Shown here piece after piece: positions 59,620-60,000 of a DNA stretch of 60,000 nucleotides (position 1 is its first letter; every line of letters begins with the position of its first letter). The notes beneath the pieces are model-generated. The model made no database searches and was not told the origin of the DNA. It worked only from the letters and a program-made list of their open reading frames with translations. The DNA is taken from the NCBI RefSeq assembly GCF_964340395.1, contig NC_135552.1, positions 1,828,017 to 1,888,016 on the forward strand. The letters are read 5' to 3'. A program made the position numbers and the translations under genes. The DNA comes from Glandiceps talaboti (lineage: Eukaryota > Hemichordata > Enteropneusta > Spengelidae).

Positions 59620-60000
59620 GCATGCACTCATTATCCCATGACAGACATGTATTTAACTCACCAAAACTTATGTATATAATCAAAGCTCTCACAGGACAAC
59701 ATTTTTTCCAAGTGACGGTGTTTCTGCTACGTTTTTTCCGGTGCGTACGTACGGCCAGACACCCTGTCTTGGTGAAACACGTATTTCTATAAAGATATAT
59801 ATATAAATTATAGCCCGAGAAAATCATATTTTGAGGGACCTGTTCCAACACCATCCAAATTTGTATAATTGAAATTGTAAACTGATATTCTTGGGTACGA
59901 ACTAACTTACTTACGTATCATTTTTACAAGGTACTATTACAGTTGCACACGTACACACCGTTACAGAATGCCTCTTGCAAGGAAAAACCTTTTTAAAAAA
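59616..60000. other. No recognised feature
   Basis: Unique AT-rich sequence to the window end. Confidence 0.5.

Noticed and set aside
59368-59854. Cys/Val-rich and Thr/His-rich ORFs
   Set aside because: Translations of (CA)n and related microsatellites.

Overview
The window is animal nuclear DNA, AT-rich and very repeat-rich, with spliced genes, non-LTR retrotransposon remains, many TIR transposons, long tandem arrays and frequent TACATGTA motifs. I read it as a marine-invertebrate-type genome (lophotrochozoan or invertebrate deuterostome); the sequence alone does not fix the species.

Two conserved genes are recognisable, arranged head to head. On the minus strand, three short exons (9051-9027, 5768-5692, 1017-834) join in perfect phase to give the N-terminus of the actin-related protein ACTL6A/BAF53 of SWI/SNF and INO80-type complexes; the rest of the gene lies left of base 1. 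On the plus strand, 10623-11696 is a complete coding exon for TSSC4, the U5 snRNP assembly factor, in which the conserved FKRP motif sits in four nearly identical 51-bp repeats. The gap between the two start codons (9052-10622) holds a likely shared promoter and transposon insertions. The ACTL6A introns hold two decayed LINE pol regions, a TIR element and a small TA-flanked MITE.

From 11.8 to 38 kb I find no securely identified gene. There are minisatellites, microsatellites, LINE 3' ends, a 181-bp foldback MITE with 9-bp target duplications, several copies of a TIR element with same-strand C-tract motifs near both ends, copies of a family (R2) with internal ~115-bp repeats, and a ~150-bp array (36.1-37.9 kb). 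A few exon-like segments are listed at low confidence.

The most unusual part is 38.2-49.5 kb. A ~5-kb array of a 134-bp unit is followed on the same strand by at least a dozen tiny exon-like segments (45-93 nt) with good splice sites. These fall into two homologous classes whose introns are homologous too, so exon-intron modules were duplicated in tandem. Several junctions keep reading frames open for about 65-100 codons of Lys/Glu-rich peptide, but stops occur every few exons. This is either a fast-evolving micro-exon gene with alternative exons, a satellite-bearing lncRNA, or a decaying gene array.

From 50.6 to 60 kb come a 46-bp minisatellite (2.2 kb), two neighbouring TIR elements, a 38-bp minisatellite and several microsatellites.
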